The notes beneath the pieces were generated by a model. That model did no database searches and had not been told where the DNA came from. It was given only the letters and a program-made list of their open reading frames with translations. DNA of 64,000 bases, from positions 1 through 64,000 of the forward strand of contig JAVBXN010000057.1 of assembly GCA_030824515.1 (NCBI GenBank), in the 5' to 3' direction. Position numbers and translations under genes: made by a program. This document shows positions 33,137 through 42,334 of the stretch, in pieces (positions within the stretch are counted from its first letter, which is position 1; each line of letters begins with the position of its first letter). This DNA is from Pelobacter sp. Lineage in GTDB: Bacteria; Desulfobacterota; Desulfuromonadia; Geobacterales; Pseudopelobacteraceae.

Positions 33137-35479
33137 TCAAGCTGCATCCGCAACAGCGCATTCCACGCTCATAACCTGAGCGATCTTCTCTTTCATTTCA
33201 TGGATCTGGAATGGTTTCTGTATAAATCCCGCCGGTCTGTCGTCTATGAAACGCTCGGACACATCTTCCATATTGCATCCGCTGCTGAGAATGACAAGCA
33301 CATCCGGCCTTATGCGTCTCAGCTCCTGAAAAGTAAGCACTCCGTCCATCACCGGCATTGTCAGGTCGAGGATCACCAGAGCAATATCACCGCCATGGTC
33401 ACTCAAGGCTTTCAACGCCTGTTTTCCATCAGCCACGCCAATCGCCTCGTAACCGAGATGCGTGACGAATTGCATGCACAGATCGCGCACACGATCCTCA
33501 TCATCCACGACCAGTATCTTTCCGTTCAAAACGGTGGGGATATTGACTTGAACGGCCGCTTTGTCAATTTCCGGCTGCGCTTCCACGTCGCTGCATTCGG
33601 GAAACAATACCCTGAAGGTTGAACCGTTCCCAACTTCACTTTTTACATGAATGGCGCCGTTTTGTGAGCGGACAATCCCGAGCACCGCGGCCATGCCCAA
33701 TCCCCGCCCAGTGAATTTGGTGGTAAAGAATGGTTCGAAAATCCGCTGCCGGGTCTCTTCGTCCATTCCGCAACCATTGTCCGAGACTTCCACGTAAACG
33801 AATCTTCCGGCCGGTGGTTTTTCCTCAAGCCTGCTGAGATTCAAACAGGCTTCATCGCATTCCTGTATGCCTGTACGAAGCACAATGGTGCCATAGCCGT
33901 CGCCAATAGCCTCGGATGAGTTGATCAGCAGGTTCATGATTACCTGCTGGATCTGCCCCTCATCGGTTTTTATCGGCAGGGGAACAGGGGGCGTGACTAT
34001 ATCAAGATTGATTGTTCTTGCAACCGATGCTCTGAAAAAGTTGGCGTTTGCACGAACAACATCATTAATATCCACCTCCTTCAGGACAAACAGGCCTTTA
34101 CCGGCGTAATCCAGCATCTGCCGTGTAAGATTTGCCGCATGCCGCCCTGCCTGCATGGCATGCTCGATGCTTGTGCTGGCCTGAGAATCACCTGTTACTC
34201 GCATTAGCGCAAGCTCCATATTTCCGAGGATAACGGTCAATAGATTGTTGAAATCATGGGCGATACCGCCAGCCAGCACACCAAGACTTTCCAGCTTTTG
34301 AGCATGCAGGATTTTGCGCTCATAATCCAGGTGTTCCTGCTCCGCTTTCCTTAACTCGGTTATGTCCCTGGCAACGCCGAAGATGCCGCTGACATTGCCC
34401 TGCTGATCGTACAGTGGACCTTTGGTAGATAGAAAGACCAGATGTTCCCCGTCCACCGAGGTAAGATACTCCTCGTAGGTCATGATCTTCCCTGCATCCA
34501 TTACGGCACGGTCACCGGTCATCACGATACGCGCCTCATCAGCCGGGAAGAGAAAGGTATCATCCCGGCCGTAAACTTCACTGGCGCTCTTTCCGGTCAC
34601 ACGGGAGGCCGCGGTATTGAAGAGGCGATAGCGTCCTTCCAGATCCTTGACATAGACCGAATCCGACGTCCCTTCCACTACGACCCGCAAAAGTTCCCTG
34701 CTCTCGCGCAGTTCTTCTTCCGAGCGTTTGCGTTCGGTGACATCCCGTTGGATATGAACGGCCTTGACCACCTTCCCGCTTTCATCCCTGATCGGTGAGG
34801 TGAACACCTCCAGATGGTTCTTTTCACCTGATGAGTTGCAGTGAACATGTTCTGCCATGGCATAATCATCGCGGGACATGGTTTCCATGAGGGCGCATGA
34901 GTCGCCGAGCGGAGTGCACGGAGCCGATCTGTTGTGCAGGATCTCATGACATGTTTTACCAATCACCTGTTTTTCCGTAAGGTTGATTTCTTCCAGAAAA
35001 GCCTGATTGGCGCCTACGATATTCAAGGTTTCAACATCGATGATGGAGATCGGATCGGCGATGCTGTCCAGCACGGTGCGGTTGAATTCGTACATTTCCT
35101 TAAGTTCCTGTGTACGCTCGGCCACCCTCTGTTCAAGTGATTCATTAAGCGCCTTGACATCCTCCTCGGCTTTTTTCAGCGCGGCAAATGTGTTTTGGGA
35201 CAGGTTGATAATGATGAAGACAAAAACCGCGCCGCCCAGAAACACCCCTCCGGTTACCGCCTCAAGCGGGAAAGTCAGATTAAAGGAGAGCACCGCCACG
35301 AAAAACAGGTACCCCAGAAGAAAGAAGGTCATCAGGTTGAGGATGAAAAGCCATTTGCGACGGAGCCGACCACAGACACTTTTCCAGATAACCCTTGCCG
35401 GCTGAAACGACAGCGAAAGGAATACTGCTCCAATCAAAACCATAAGTATGGAAATATTCCTCATCGTCGTCACCACCAT
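33137..35479 (-). CDS. Membrane hybrid sensor kinase with C-terminal receiver
   Basis: 780 residues. Three hydrophobic segments lie in the first 105 residues (ILMVLIGAVFLSLSF, MTFFLLGYLFFVAVLSF, GGVFLGGAVFVFIIINL), then a coiled coil (LNESLEQRVAERTQELKEM). Two PAS domains are at about 130-245 and 255-375. The H-box is GVLAGGIAHDFNNLLTVIL near 405. The ATPase has NLLINSSEAIGDG, VSDNGCGMD and GRGLGMAAVLGIV. The receiver at about 655-770 has ILVVDDEDRV, LVILDLTMPVMDG and QKPF. In this layout the receiver often feeds back or passes phosphate to an outside Hpt. The start could instead be five codons later. The signal is unknown. Confidence 0.85.
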   Translation of the reverse strand: MVVTTMRNISILMVLIGAVFLSLSFQPARVIWKSVCGRLRRKWLFILNLMTFFLLGYLFFVAVLSFNLTFPLEAVTGGVFLGGAVFVFIIINLSQNTFAALKKAEEDVKALNESLEQRVAERTQELKEMYEFNRTVLDSIADPISIIDVETLNIVGANQAFLEEINLTEKQVIGKTCHEILHNRSAPCTPLGDSCALMETMSRDDYAMAEHVHCNSSGEKNHLEVFTSPIRDESGKVVKAVHIQRDVTERKRSEEELRESRELLRVVVEGTSDSVYVKDLEGRYRLFNTAASRVTGKSASEVYGRDDTFLFPADEARIVMTGDRAVMDAGKIMTYEEYLTSVDGEHLVFLSTKGPLYDQQGNVSGIFGVARDITELRKAEQEHLDYERKILHAQKLESLGVLAGGIAHDFNNLLTVILGNMELALMRVTGDSQASTSIEHAMQAGRHAANLTRQMLDYAGKGLFVLKEVDINDVVRANANFFRASVARTINLDIVTPPVPLPIKTDEGQIQQVIMNLLINSSEAIGDGYGTIVLRTGIQECDEACLNLSRLEEKPPAGRFVYVEVSDNGCGMDEETRQRIFEPFFTTKFTGRGLGMAAVLGIVRSQNGAIHVKSEVGNGSTFRVLFPECSDVEAQPEIDKAAVQVNIPTVLNGKILVVDDEDRVRDLCMQFVTHLGYEAIGVADGKQALKALSDHGGDIALVILDLTMPVMDGVLTFQELRRIRPDVLVILSSGCNMEDVSERFIDDRPAGFIQKPFQIHEMKEKIAQVMSVECAVADAA

Positions 35480-35754
35480 AAAATAGGTCGATTCATCCGC
35501 TATTTAGCGTAACAACAGCAGGCATAGCGCTTAGCGGTTCACAGTTATTTATCCGGGCCGATTGCTATAATGCGGTTCCGGACGGGCCAATTTGCCGGCG
35601 ATAAGTTTCACAGCGCTAATTAAGCAATTTACATGCCCGGTTTGTAAAGGTTCTGACTGAGGGAGTATTCACAGAGATGCTAAGAAATTTACCGCAGTAA
35701 AAAACAGAATAGTTGGATATGGTTACTTAATTATAAATAATTCTGACAGACGAC

Positions 35755-38367
35755 CTATGCCATCCGCTTCAGCTCATCCAGCAGATTAAGCGCCTCCAAC
35801 GGTGTCAGAGTGGCGATATTGAGCTTCTTCAGGCGTTGCCGCAGCAGATCATCACCGGTTTCAAACAGCGAGAACTGGCGCAGATCCTGCCTGGAAGGGG
35901 TCTTGCGGCTCTTGGCCAGGCGCGGCGCGCCCTCCTCGAACTCACCGCTTTCGAGATTCTGCAGAATTTCCTTGGAACGCTCGATTACGTCTGCCGGCAT
36001 TCCGGCCAGGCGGGCCACCTGGATTCCATAGGAGTGCGACGCTCCGCCCGGGATAATCGTGCGCAGGAAGATGACCTGGTCGTTCCACTCCCTGACCGCA
36101 ACGGTGTAATTTTTGATCCGTTCACGGGTCGTCGCCAACTCGGTCAGTTCGTGGTAATGGGTCGCAAAGAGGGTCCGGGCGCGGCATGAGGGGGTGTCGT
36201 GGATATATTCCGCAACGGCCCAGGCAATCGAAACCCCGTCGAAAGTCGATGTTCCACGGCCGATTTCATCCATCACGATCAGGCTTTTCGGAGTCGCGTT
36301 ACGCAGGATGCCGGCCGCTTCCATCATCTCCAGCATGAAGGTGGATTGGCCGCGGGCCAGGTTGTCGCCGGCGCCGACACGGGTGAAGATGCGGTCGGCG
36401 ATCCCGATGCGGGCCGATGTGGCCGGAACAAAGCTCCCTGACTGGGCCATCAGACAGATCAGCGCCACCTGACGCATGTAGGTCGATTTACCAGCCATGT
36501 TGGGGCCGGTGATCATCAGCAGCTGGTTGTCGTCACCGTCCAGCAGCGTATCGTTGGGAACGAAGCGTTCGCCCAGCTTCATCGCTTCGATAACCGGATG
36601 ACGCCCCTCGCTGATCTGTATCACGTTGGATTCGTCCACTACCGGCTTGCAGTAGTTGCGTTCTCCGGCCACCAGCGCCAGCGATATCAGCACATCCAGG
36701 CTTGCCAGAGCATCGGCGGTGCGGGAGATGCGGACCGCCTGGCCGGCCACCCGTTCGCGGATCTCCTGAAACAGCGTGTACTCCAGATCGCAGATGCGGT
36801 CCTCGGCTCCCAGCACTTTCTCCTCGTAACTCTTCAGCTCTTCGGTGATATAGCGCTCGGCATTGGCCAGAGTCTGCCGGCGGATGTAATTTTCCGGCAC
36901 GGACGCCAGATTGCTCTTGGTAATCTCGATCGAATAGCCGAACACGCGGTTGTAGCGGATCTTCAGCGTCGATATGCCGGTGCGGGCGCGTTCCTGAGCC
37001 TCCAGGCGGGCAATGAAGCCCTTGCCTTCGCTGCTGATCGAACGCAGTTCGTCCAGCTCGGCGTGGTAGCCGGTGGCGATGATGCCCCCCTCGCGCAGCG
37101 AGAAGGGGGGCGAATCGACGATTCCGGCAGCGATCAGCTCGCGCAGATCCTCCAGCGGGTCCAGCGCCACCGACAGCGAACAGAGCAGGCCGGACCGAAG
37201 TCGTGATAAACATTCCAACAGCGCCGGCAGACGGACCAGCGAGTCGTGCAGCGAGCGCAAATCCCGACCGCCCGCGCCGGCCATGCCGATGCGGCCGTTC
37301 AAACGTTCCAGGTCGGCAATGTTCTTTAACTGAGCCGCCAGCTCCTCGCGGGCATCGTGCGACTCCAGCAGTTCCTCCACCGCATCCAGACGCTGCCTGA
37401 TCGGCTCGGCGCCGACCAGGGGGTAACTCAGCCACTGTTTCAGGCGTCTGGCCCCCATGGCGGTACCGGTACGATCCAGGCAGCCCAAAAGCGATCCGCT
37501 CCGCTTCCCTTCGGCCATGCTTGCGGTAATCTCCAGGTTGCGGCGGGTGGCCGGGTCCAGCGCCAGATGTTCGTGGCGCTGGTGGACACGGATGTCACGA
37601 ATATGTGGCAGGGCGCTCTTGCGGTTCTCGCGCAGGTAATAGAGCGCGGCGGCGGCGGCAAGCAAGGCGGCCGGCATATTCTCCAGGCCGAGCGCTTCGA
37701 CGGACACCGCCTGAAAGTGTTCGCACAGTTGCGCGGCGGCGTAGTCCCGGTCATATACCCAGGCCGGTGCGCGCGAAACTATCTTTTCCGCGAAAAAAGC
37801 CCGCAGTTCGGCCGGCAGGCTCTCCAGCTCCAGATCATCCGGCAGAAGAACCTCACGGGGATTGATGCAGACCGACTCGGCCAGTGCCGCGGCCACACCC
37901 GGCAGCTCGGTCACCCGAAACTCCCCGGTGGACGCATCCAGGCCGGCACAGCCCCAGACGTCGGCGGCACCCCGGCAGAGCGCCAACAGAAAGTTGTTTT
38001 CACCCGGAGTGAGACTCTCGGTCTCGATCAGCAGTCCGGGGGTGACGACTCTGACCACTTCGCGCCGCACGATCCCCTTGGTCTGCTTGGGGTCTTCAAC
38101 CTGCTCACAGATTGCAACCTTGTGACCGGCCTCGATCAGCTTGGCGACATATGGAGCGGCGGAATGGAACGGGATACCGCAAAACGGGATTTCGTCGCCA
38201 CTCCCCTTGTTGCGGGAAGTCAGCGCGATATCCAGAATGCGTGACGCCACCAGCGCATCATCCAGAAACATCTCGTAAAAATCCCCCATGCGGAAAAACA
38301 GGATCGCATCGGGATAGCCCGACTTTATTTCCAGGTACTGCCGCATCATCGGAGTCTGTTCCGCCAT
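35755..38367 (-). CDS. mutS: DNA mismatch repair protein MutS
   Basis: 870 residues from the ATG at 38367 (AAAGG upstream; an in-frame ATG 6 codons earlier is less likely). It binds mismatches and starts repair with MutL. The N-terminal mismatch-binding domain has [11 protein letters not shown], where the F of FYE stacks on the mismatch. The connector and lever domains follow. The ATPase at about 600-800 has [15 protein letters not shown] (Walker A), [16 protein letters not shown] (Walker B) and FATHYHEL. The C-terminal helix-turn-helix and tail reach the usual length. mutL is not in the window. Confidence 0.95.
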   Translation of the reverse strand: MAEQTPMMRQYLEIKSGYPDAILFFRMGDFYEMFLDDALVASRILDIALTSRNKGSGDEIPFCGIPFHSAAPYVAKLIEAGHKVAICEQVEDPKQTKGIVRREVVRVVTPGLLIETESLTPGENNFLLALCRGAADVWGCAGLDASTGEFRVTELPGVAAALAESVCINPREVLLPDDLELESLPAELRAFFAEKIVSRAPAWVYDRDYAAAQLCEHFQAVSVEALGLENMPAALLAAAAALYYLRENRKSALPHIRDIRVHQRHEHLALDPATRRNLEITASMAEGKRSGSLLGCLDRTGTAMGARRLKQWLSYPLVGAEPIRQRLDAVEELLESHDAREELAAQLKNIADLERLNGRIGMAGAGGRDLRSLHDSLVRLPALLECLSRLRSGLLCSLSVALDPLEDLRELIAAGIVDSPPFSLREGGIIATGYHAELDELRSISSEGKGFIARLEAQERARTGISTLKIRYNRVFGYSIEITKSNLASVPENYIRRQTLANAERYITEELKSYEEKVLGAEDRICDLEYTLFQEIRERVAGQAVRISRTADALASLDVLISLALVAGERNYCKPVVDESNVIQISEGRHPVIEAMKLGERFVPNDTLLDGDDNQLLMITGPNMAGKSTYMRQVALICLMAQSGSFVPATSARIGIADRIFTRVGAGDNLARGQSTFMLEMMEAAGILRNATPKSLIVMDEIGRGTSTFDGVSIAWAVAEYIHDTPSCRARTLFATHYHELTELATTRERIKNYTVAVREWNDQVIFLRTIIPGGASHSYGIQVARLAGMPADVIERSKEILQNLESGEFEEGAPRLAKSRKTPSRQDLRQFSLFETGDDLLRQRLKKLNIATLTPLEALNLLDELKRMA

Positions 38368-38561
38368 TGTTGTCAAACCTTTCACTTATGAAAATAACGC
38401 AGCCGTTGTATCACACGGCACCGGCCATTTCAAGGCACAGCGGCGCGAGATGACGGCAAGATTTGGAAACTGCGCTTGTTTTCCCTGAAAACGATGTTAA
38501 TATAGCCGACTGTATGGAAACCAAGCTCGTTATAATCAACGATTGAAACCCGGATAGCCAA

Positions 38562-39524
38562 TTGAACCCATCAAATAGAATCAAACCCAAAAAACTCTAT
38601 TCATTACTTTTTACATGCCTGGGCATGCTGTTTCTCTGTTCAATGGCAATATCCTGCAAAAAGCAGGAAGCCGCTCCGGCACCGGCACCATCAGCGCCCC
38701 CCCCCTCCGTTCTCAGCTCAAATGCCGCCGGCAGGCCGTTCCGCATCGGTATGGGCGCGATGCTTACCCCCAGGGAAGGTTTCATCTACTACCGGCAACT
38801 TAAAGAATATATCGAAAAGAGGTTCGGACAGCCGATACAGCTGGTTGACCGCGGAAACTACTCCGAGATAAACCACCTTTTGGAAATCGGGGACATAGAC
38901 GCAGCCTTTGTCTGCTCCGGTCCGTATGTCGAAGGCAAGGACCGTTTCGGACTGCAACTGCTGGCGATGCCACTGGTCAAAGGGGAACCGATTTATCATT
39001 CCTATATTATCGTTCCGACAGACAGTCCGGCACGGACGTTTGACGACCTGCGTGGAAAAGTTTTCGCGTTTACCGATCCCAAATCAAACACCGGCAAGCT
39101 CGTGCCTACCTATATGCTTGCCAAGAAAAACGAAATTCCAAATCGTTTTTTCAGCAAGATCGAATTCACCTACGGCCATGACAACTCGATCAGGGCGGTG
39201 GCCGAGAAGCTGGTAGACGGAGCTGCAATCGATGGGCTGGTCTGGGAATACATGGCGCTCAAGGCTCCTCACGTAACATCAAGAACCAGGATTCTGCTCC
39301 GTTCCGAGCCTTTCGGCATTCCGCCATTCGTAGTAAGACCCGGAATCCCGGCGGAACAGAAACAAAAACTGAAGCAGATTCTGTTTCATGCAGCGGATGA
39401 CGAAGAAGGGCGCCGGATCATGAAGGGCATGATGATCGACGGATTTGTGCCTGGTGACGACAGGAACTACGATACGATACGAGCTATGTACGACTGGCTG
39501 GCAAAACAGGGGAAAAAGCCCTGA
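38562..39524 (+). CDS. PhnD-like periplasmic binding lipoprotein (sensor-associated)
   Basis: 320 residues. The N-terminus has a signal with lipobox SMAISC, then a Pro/Ala-rich linker and a solute-binding fold of the PhnD (phosphate/phosphonate-binding) type: FRIGMGAMLTPREGFIYYRQL, NYSEINHLLEIGDIDAAFV, FDDLRGKVFAFTDPKSNTG and VDGAAIDGLVWEYM. No transport genes follow; its stop overlaps the start of a hybrid kinase (TGATG). By analogy with TorT- or DctB-type arrangements it is probably a ligand-binding subunit for that kinase. Whether it sees phosphonate, phosphite or another oxyanion cannot be said. Confidence 0.8.
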   Translation: MNPSNRIKPKKLYSLLFTCLGMLFLCSMAISCKKQEAAPAPAPSAPPPSVLSSNAAGRPFRIGMGAMLTPREGFIYYRQLKEYIEKRFGQPIQLVDRGNYSEINHLLEIGDIDAAFVCSGPYVEGKDRFGLQLLAMPLVKGEPIYHSYIIVPTDSPARTFDDLRGKVFAFTDPKSNTGKLVPTYMLAKKNEIPNRFFSKIEFTYGHDNSIRAVAEKLVDGAAIDGLVWEYMALKAPHVTSRTRILLRSEPFGIPPFVVRPGIPAEQKQKLKQILFHAADDEEGRRIMKGMMIDGFVPGDDRNYDTIRAMYDWLAKQGKKP

Positions 39525-41953
39525 TGCGGTCATTATCCCTGCGCAGGAAATTCGTTGCCGGCACGGCGTTGTTGATTCTGCTTGTGGGTGGTGCTCTCGG
39601 CATTCTGGTGAACCATGAGCTGCACAACCGCTTTGAAGATGAAATCCACAAGCGCGGGCTCTCAATTGCCCGATATATAGCCCAGGTTTCCGAAGTCCCC
39701 CTGATTACCGAAAACAGCGTCAGCCTGAAACTGCTGGTCAACGACTATCGCAAGATCGACAGTGACATCGAATACATCTACATCGTCAACCCCAGGCAGG
39801 AGCTGATTACCCACACTTTCGGAAACCATATACGGGGAGACCTGATCTCGCAGGCGCAACTGAATTCCGCCGGAAGCAACGAAAACTTCCTCAAGCTCGA
39901 TTCAAGCGAAGGCCCGATTTACAATATCTCGGTGCCTATCCAGGGGGGGGCTCTCGGAACTGTGCATATCGGACTGTATGACTCGATAGTTCAAAAAAGT
40001 GTGCATGGTGTGCTGATAAAGATGCTCCCGTTTGTGCTTTTCATACTGGTTATCGGTGTCGCCGCCGCGATCGCCTTTGCCGCTGCGATCACACGCCCGA
40101 TAACGCTACTGACCAGGGGCGTACAGCGCTTCAGCACCGGCAAACTGGACCAGCCGATAGCAGTCACGTCGATGGACGAGATCGGACAGCTGGCGGCGGC
40201 ATTCAACGATATGACCGATAAACTGCGCAGCACGACTGTTTCGCGCGAATACATGGAAAAGATGATTGACAGCATGAACGACGTGCTGATTGTGATCTCG
40301 CCCGAAGGGGTGGTTCAGAGCGTCAACCGGGCCTATTGCGAACTGTTCGAATATCCGGTCGGAGATATCGTTGGACGGCGAATTGAGGACTTCGGGGAAA
40401 ATGACGCCCCACTCTGCATGTATCCCGCATTCAAGCGGGCCTTGTCCGATGGTCGTGTGCAGGGCATCGAATGTTCATGTCGCAAGTCCAACGGCGAATA
40501 TATTCCGATGCTGTTTTCCATGGCGGTAATGAAGGATGATTCATACAATCCGCAGGCGATCATCTGCGCGGCCCAGAACATCAGCAATCTGAAAAAAGTG
40601 CAGGCCGCGCTTCACAAGAAACAGACCGAAATGGAAGTGATCAACCGCAACCTTGAACAGATCGTGTCCTCCCGCACCGCGGAACTGGCGATAGGAAACG
40701 AGGGCTTGCGTTTGGAAGTCGCCGAGCGCAAGAAAAAAACCGAAGAGCTACAGGCGGCGCGCGATGCCGCGGAATCAGCCAACAAGGCCAAGTCGGAGTT
40801 TCTGGCCAACATGAGCCATGAAATGCGGACTCCGCTCAACTCGATCATCGGCGGAGCGGAGTACCTCGACGGCAACATGCACACCCCCGAGCAGGAACGC
40901 TGCCTGACCATGATCCGGCAAGCCGGTGAAAGCCTGCTGGTACTGATCAATGACCTGATCGACATGTCACGGATCGAGGCCGGCCAGCTTGAGATAATCA
41001 AGCGACCATTCGATCTGCCGGACACCATGGAACGTGTGATGCTGATGTTGGGGAGAGGCGCCGACAAAAAACAGATTCAACTGATTATGGATATGGCCCC
41101 GGAAGTGCCCCGGCTGCTTGTGGGAGACCAGATGAGGCTTCATCAGGTTCTGGTCAATCTGCTCTCCAACGCGATCAAGTTTACCGATATCAACGGCTCC
41201 ATCCAGGTATCGGTAGCCAGCTCCGCCGAACAGGACGGGCAGATTCCGGTAACCTTTGAAGTCAGGGATACCGGCATTGGCATCGAGCAACACAAGCTCA
41301 AAATGATCTTCGAGAGCTTCACCCAGGCCGATGCGTCCATCACCCGACGCTACGGCGGAAGTGGCCTGGGACTGGCCATAAGTCGCAAGCTGGTTGAAGC
41401 GATGAATGGAACCATCAAGGTAGAGAGCACGCCGGGAGTAGGCAGCATCTTCACCTTTACAGTCATGTTCGGGAAACCTGAAAAGCTGCCGGAATCCGGT
41501 TCTGAAACACACACTACAGAATCCGGCGACGTTGCCGTGCCGGACCAGCCGTTTGCAGCCGGTGAAACGAAACGGATCCTGCTGGTGGATGATTCGCAGG
41601 AAAACAGGGTGTTGATGCGGCTGTTGCTTCTGAAAATGCCCTTTGTGCTGGATGAAGCCGCAAACGGACAGGAAGCGCTTGATTTGTTCGAGAAAAACAG
41701 CTACGACCTGATTCTGATGGATATCCAGATGCCTGTAATGGATGGCTTTACAGCGACCCGCATGATCCGCAAAATTGAAGAAAACAGCGATCGCAAGAAG
41801 ACGACCATTGTCGCGCTGACAGCCCATGCCTACGAATCCGATATCCGGGCCTGCCTTGAAGCGGGCTGCGACGATCATATCGCAAAGCCGTTCAAGAAAA
41901 AAACAGTGATGCAGTGTCTTTCATCTCATATCAGAGGAATCCCATATGAATAG
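39524..41953 (+). CDS. Hybrid sensor kinase: periplasmic sensor-HAMP-PAS-HisKA-HATPase-REC
   Basis: 809 residues. The first helix is at about 10-30 (FVAGTALLILLVGGALGIL), a periplasmic segment of about 135 residues follows, the second helix at about 168-192 (PFVLFILVIGVAAAIAFAAA), then HAMP (TRGVQRFSTGKLDQPIAV) and PAS at about 245-355. The H-box SEFLANMSHEMRTPLNSII is near 425; the ATPase has LLSNAIKFTD, RDTGIGIEQHK and GGSGLGLAISRKL; the receiver at about 688-805 has RILLVDDSQENR, LILMDIQMPVMDG and AKPFKKK. The overlap with the PhnD-like gene and the following Hpt gene indicates one signalling operon in which phosphate passes REC to Hpt to an unlinked regulator. Confidence 0.9.
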   Translation: MRSLSLRRKFVAGTALLILLVGGALGILVNHELHNRFEDEIHKRGLSIARYIAQVSEVPLITENSVSLKLLVNDYRKIDSDIEYIYIVNPRQELITHTFGNHIRGDLISQAQLNSAGSNENFLKLDSSEGPIYNISVPIQGGALGTVHIGLYDSIVQKSVHGVLIKMLPFVLFILVIGVAAAIAFAAAITRPITLLTRGVQRFSTGKLDQPIAVTSMDEIGQLAAAFNDMTDKLRSTTVSREYMEKMIDSMNDVLIVISPEGVVQSVNRAYCELFEYPVGDIVGRRIEDFGENDAPLCMYPAFKRALSDGRVQGIECSCRKSNGEYIPMLFSMAVMKDDSYNPQAIICAAQNISNLKKVQAALHKKQTEMEVINRNLEQIVSSRTAELAIGNEGLRLEVAERKKKTEELQAARDAAESANKAKSEFLANMSHEMRTPLNSIIGGAEYLDGNMHTPEQERCLTMIRQAGESLLVLINDLIDMSRIEAGQLEIIKRPFDLPDTMERVMLMLGRGADKKQIQLIMDMAPEVPRLLVGDQMRLHQVLVNLLSNAIKFTDINGSIQVSVASSAEQDGQIPVTFEVRDTGIGIEQHKLKMIFESFTQADASITRRYGGSGLGLAISRKLVEAMNGTIKVESTPGVGSIFTFTVMFGKPEKLPESGSETHTTESGDVAVPDQPFAAGETKRILLVDDSQENRVLMRLLLLKMPFVLDEAANGQEALDLFEKNSYDLILMDIQMPVMDGFTATRMIRKIEENSDRKKTTIVALTAHAYESDIRACLEAGCDDHIAKPFKKKTVMQCLSSHIRGIPYE

Positions 41954-42266
41954 CTTTGGCATGGACAAGTTTTCGGTGGAGATAGACGATGTCCTGCGCC
42001 CGATCGTGCCGGATTTTCTAGGAAGCAGGAGTAACGACTGCATGTTGATCCAACAGCTTCTGGGCGAAGGAAACTATGACCAGATCAGATTGCTGGCACA
42101 TCGCATGAAAGGAACCGGCGGCAGTTACGGCTTCGATGCGATTTCCGAGATAGGTGAAATCATTGAGACCGCATCCCTGGCGGCTGATCGTGAAACAATC
42201 CGCACCCAGTTACAACGCCTGGAAGACTATCTTGAGCGGGTGTCGGTGGTCTACGTGCAGTCCTGA
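41946..42266 (+). CDS. Hpt-domain phosphotransfer protein
   Basis: 106 residues; AGAGGAA lies before the ATG, and the start overlaps the kinase stop by 8 nt. The phospho-accepting His is in LAHRMKGTGGSYGFDA. The fold is an Hpt four-helix bundle (about 30-100). It is the soluble intermediate between the receiver of the preceding hybrid kinase and a response regulator that is not encoded nearby. Confidence 0.85.
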   Translation: MNSFGMDKFSVEIDDVLRPIVPDFLGSRSNDCMLIQQLLGEGNYDQIRLLAHRMKGTGGSYGFDAISEIGEIIETASLAADRETIRTQLQRLEDYLERVSVVYVQS

Positions 42267-42310
42267 TTTGGTTGGGGCAAGACCGGAGTTTGCCCGTTAA
42301 TTGTAGCCAC

Positions 42311-42334
42311 AAAAAGGCGATCACGAGGATCGCC
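42311..42334 (-). terminator. Intrinsic terminator of the transglycosylase gene
   Basis: On the minus strand GGCGATC pairs with GATCGCC around CTCGT, followed by T5; the stem begins directly after the stop codon. It also lies 45 bp after the Hpt gene. Confidence 0.75.
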
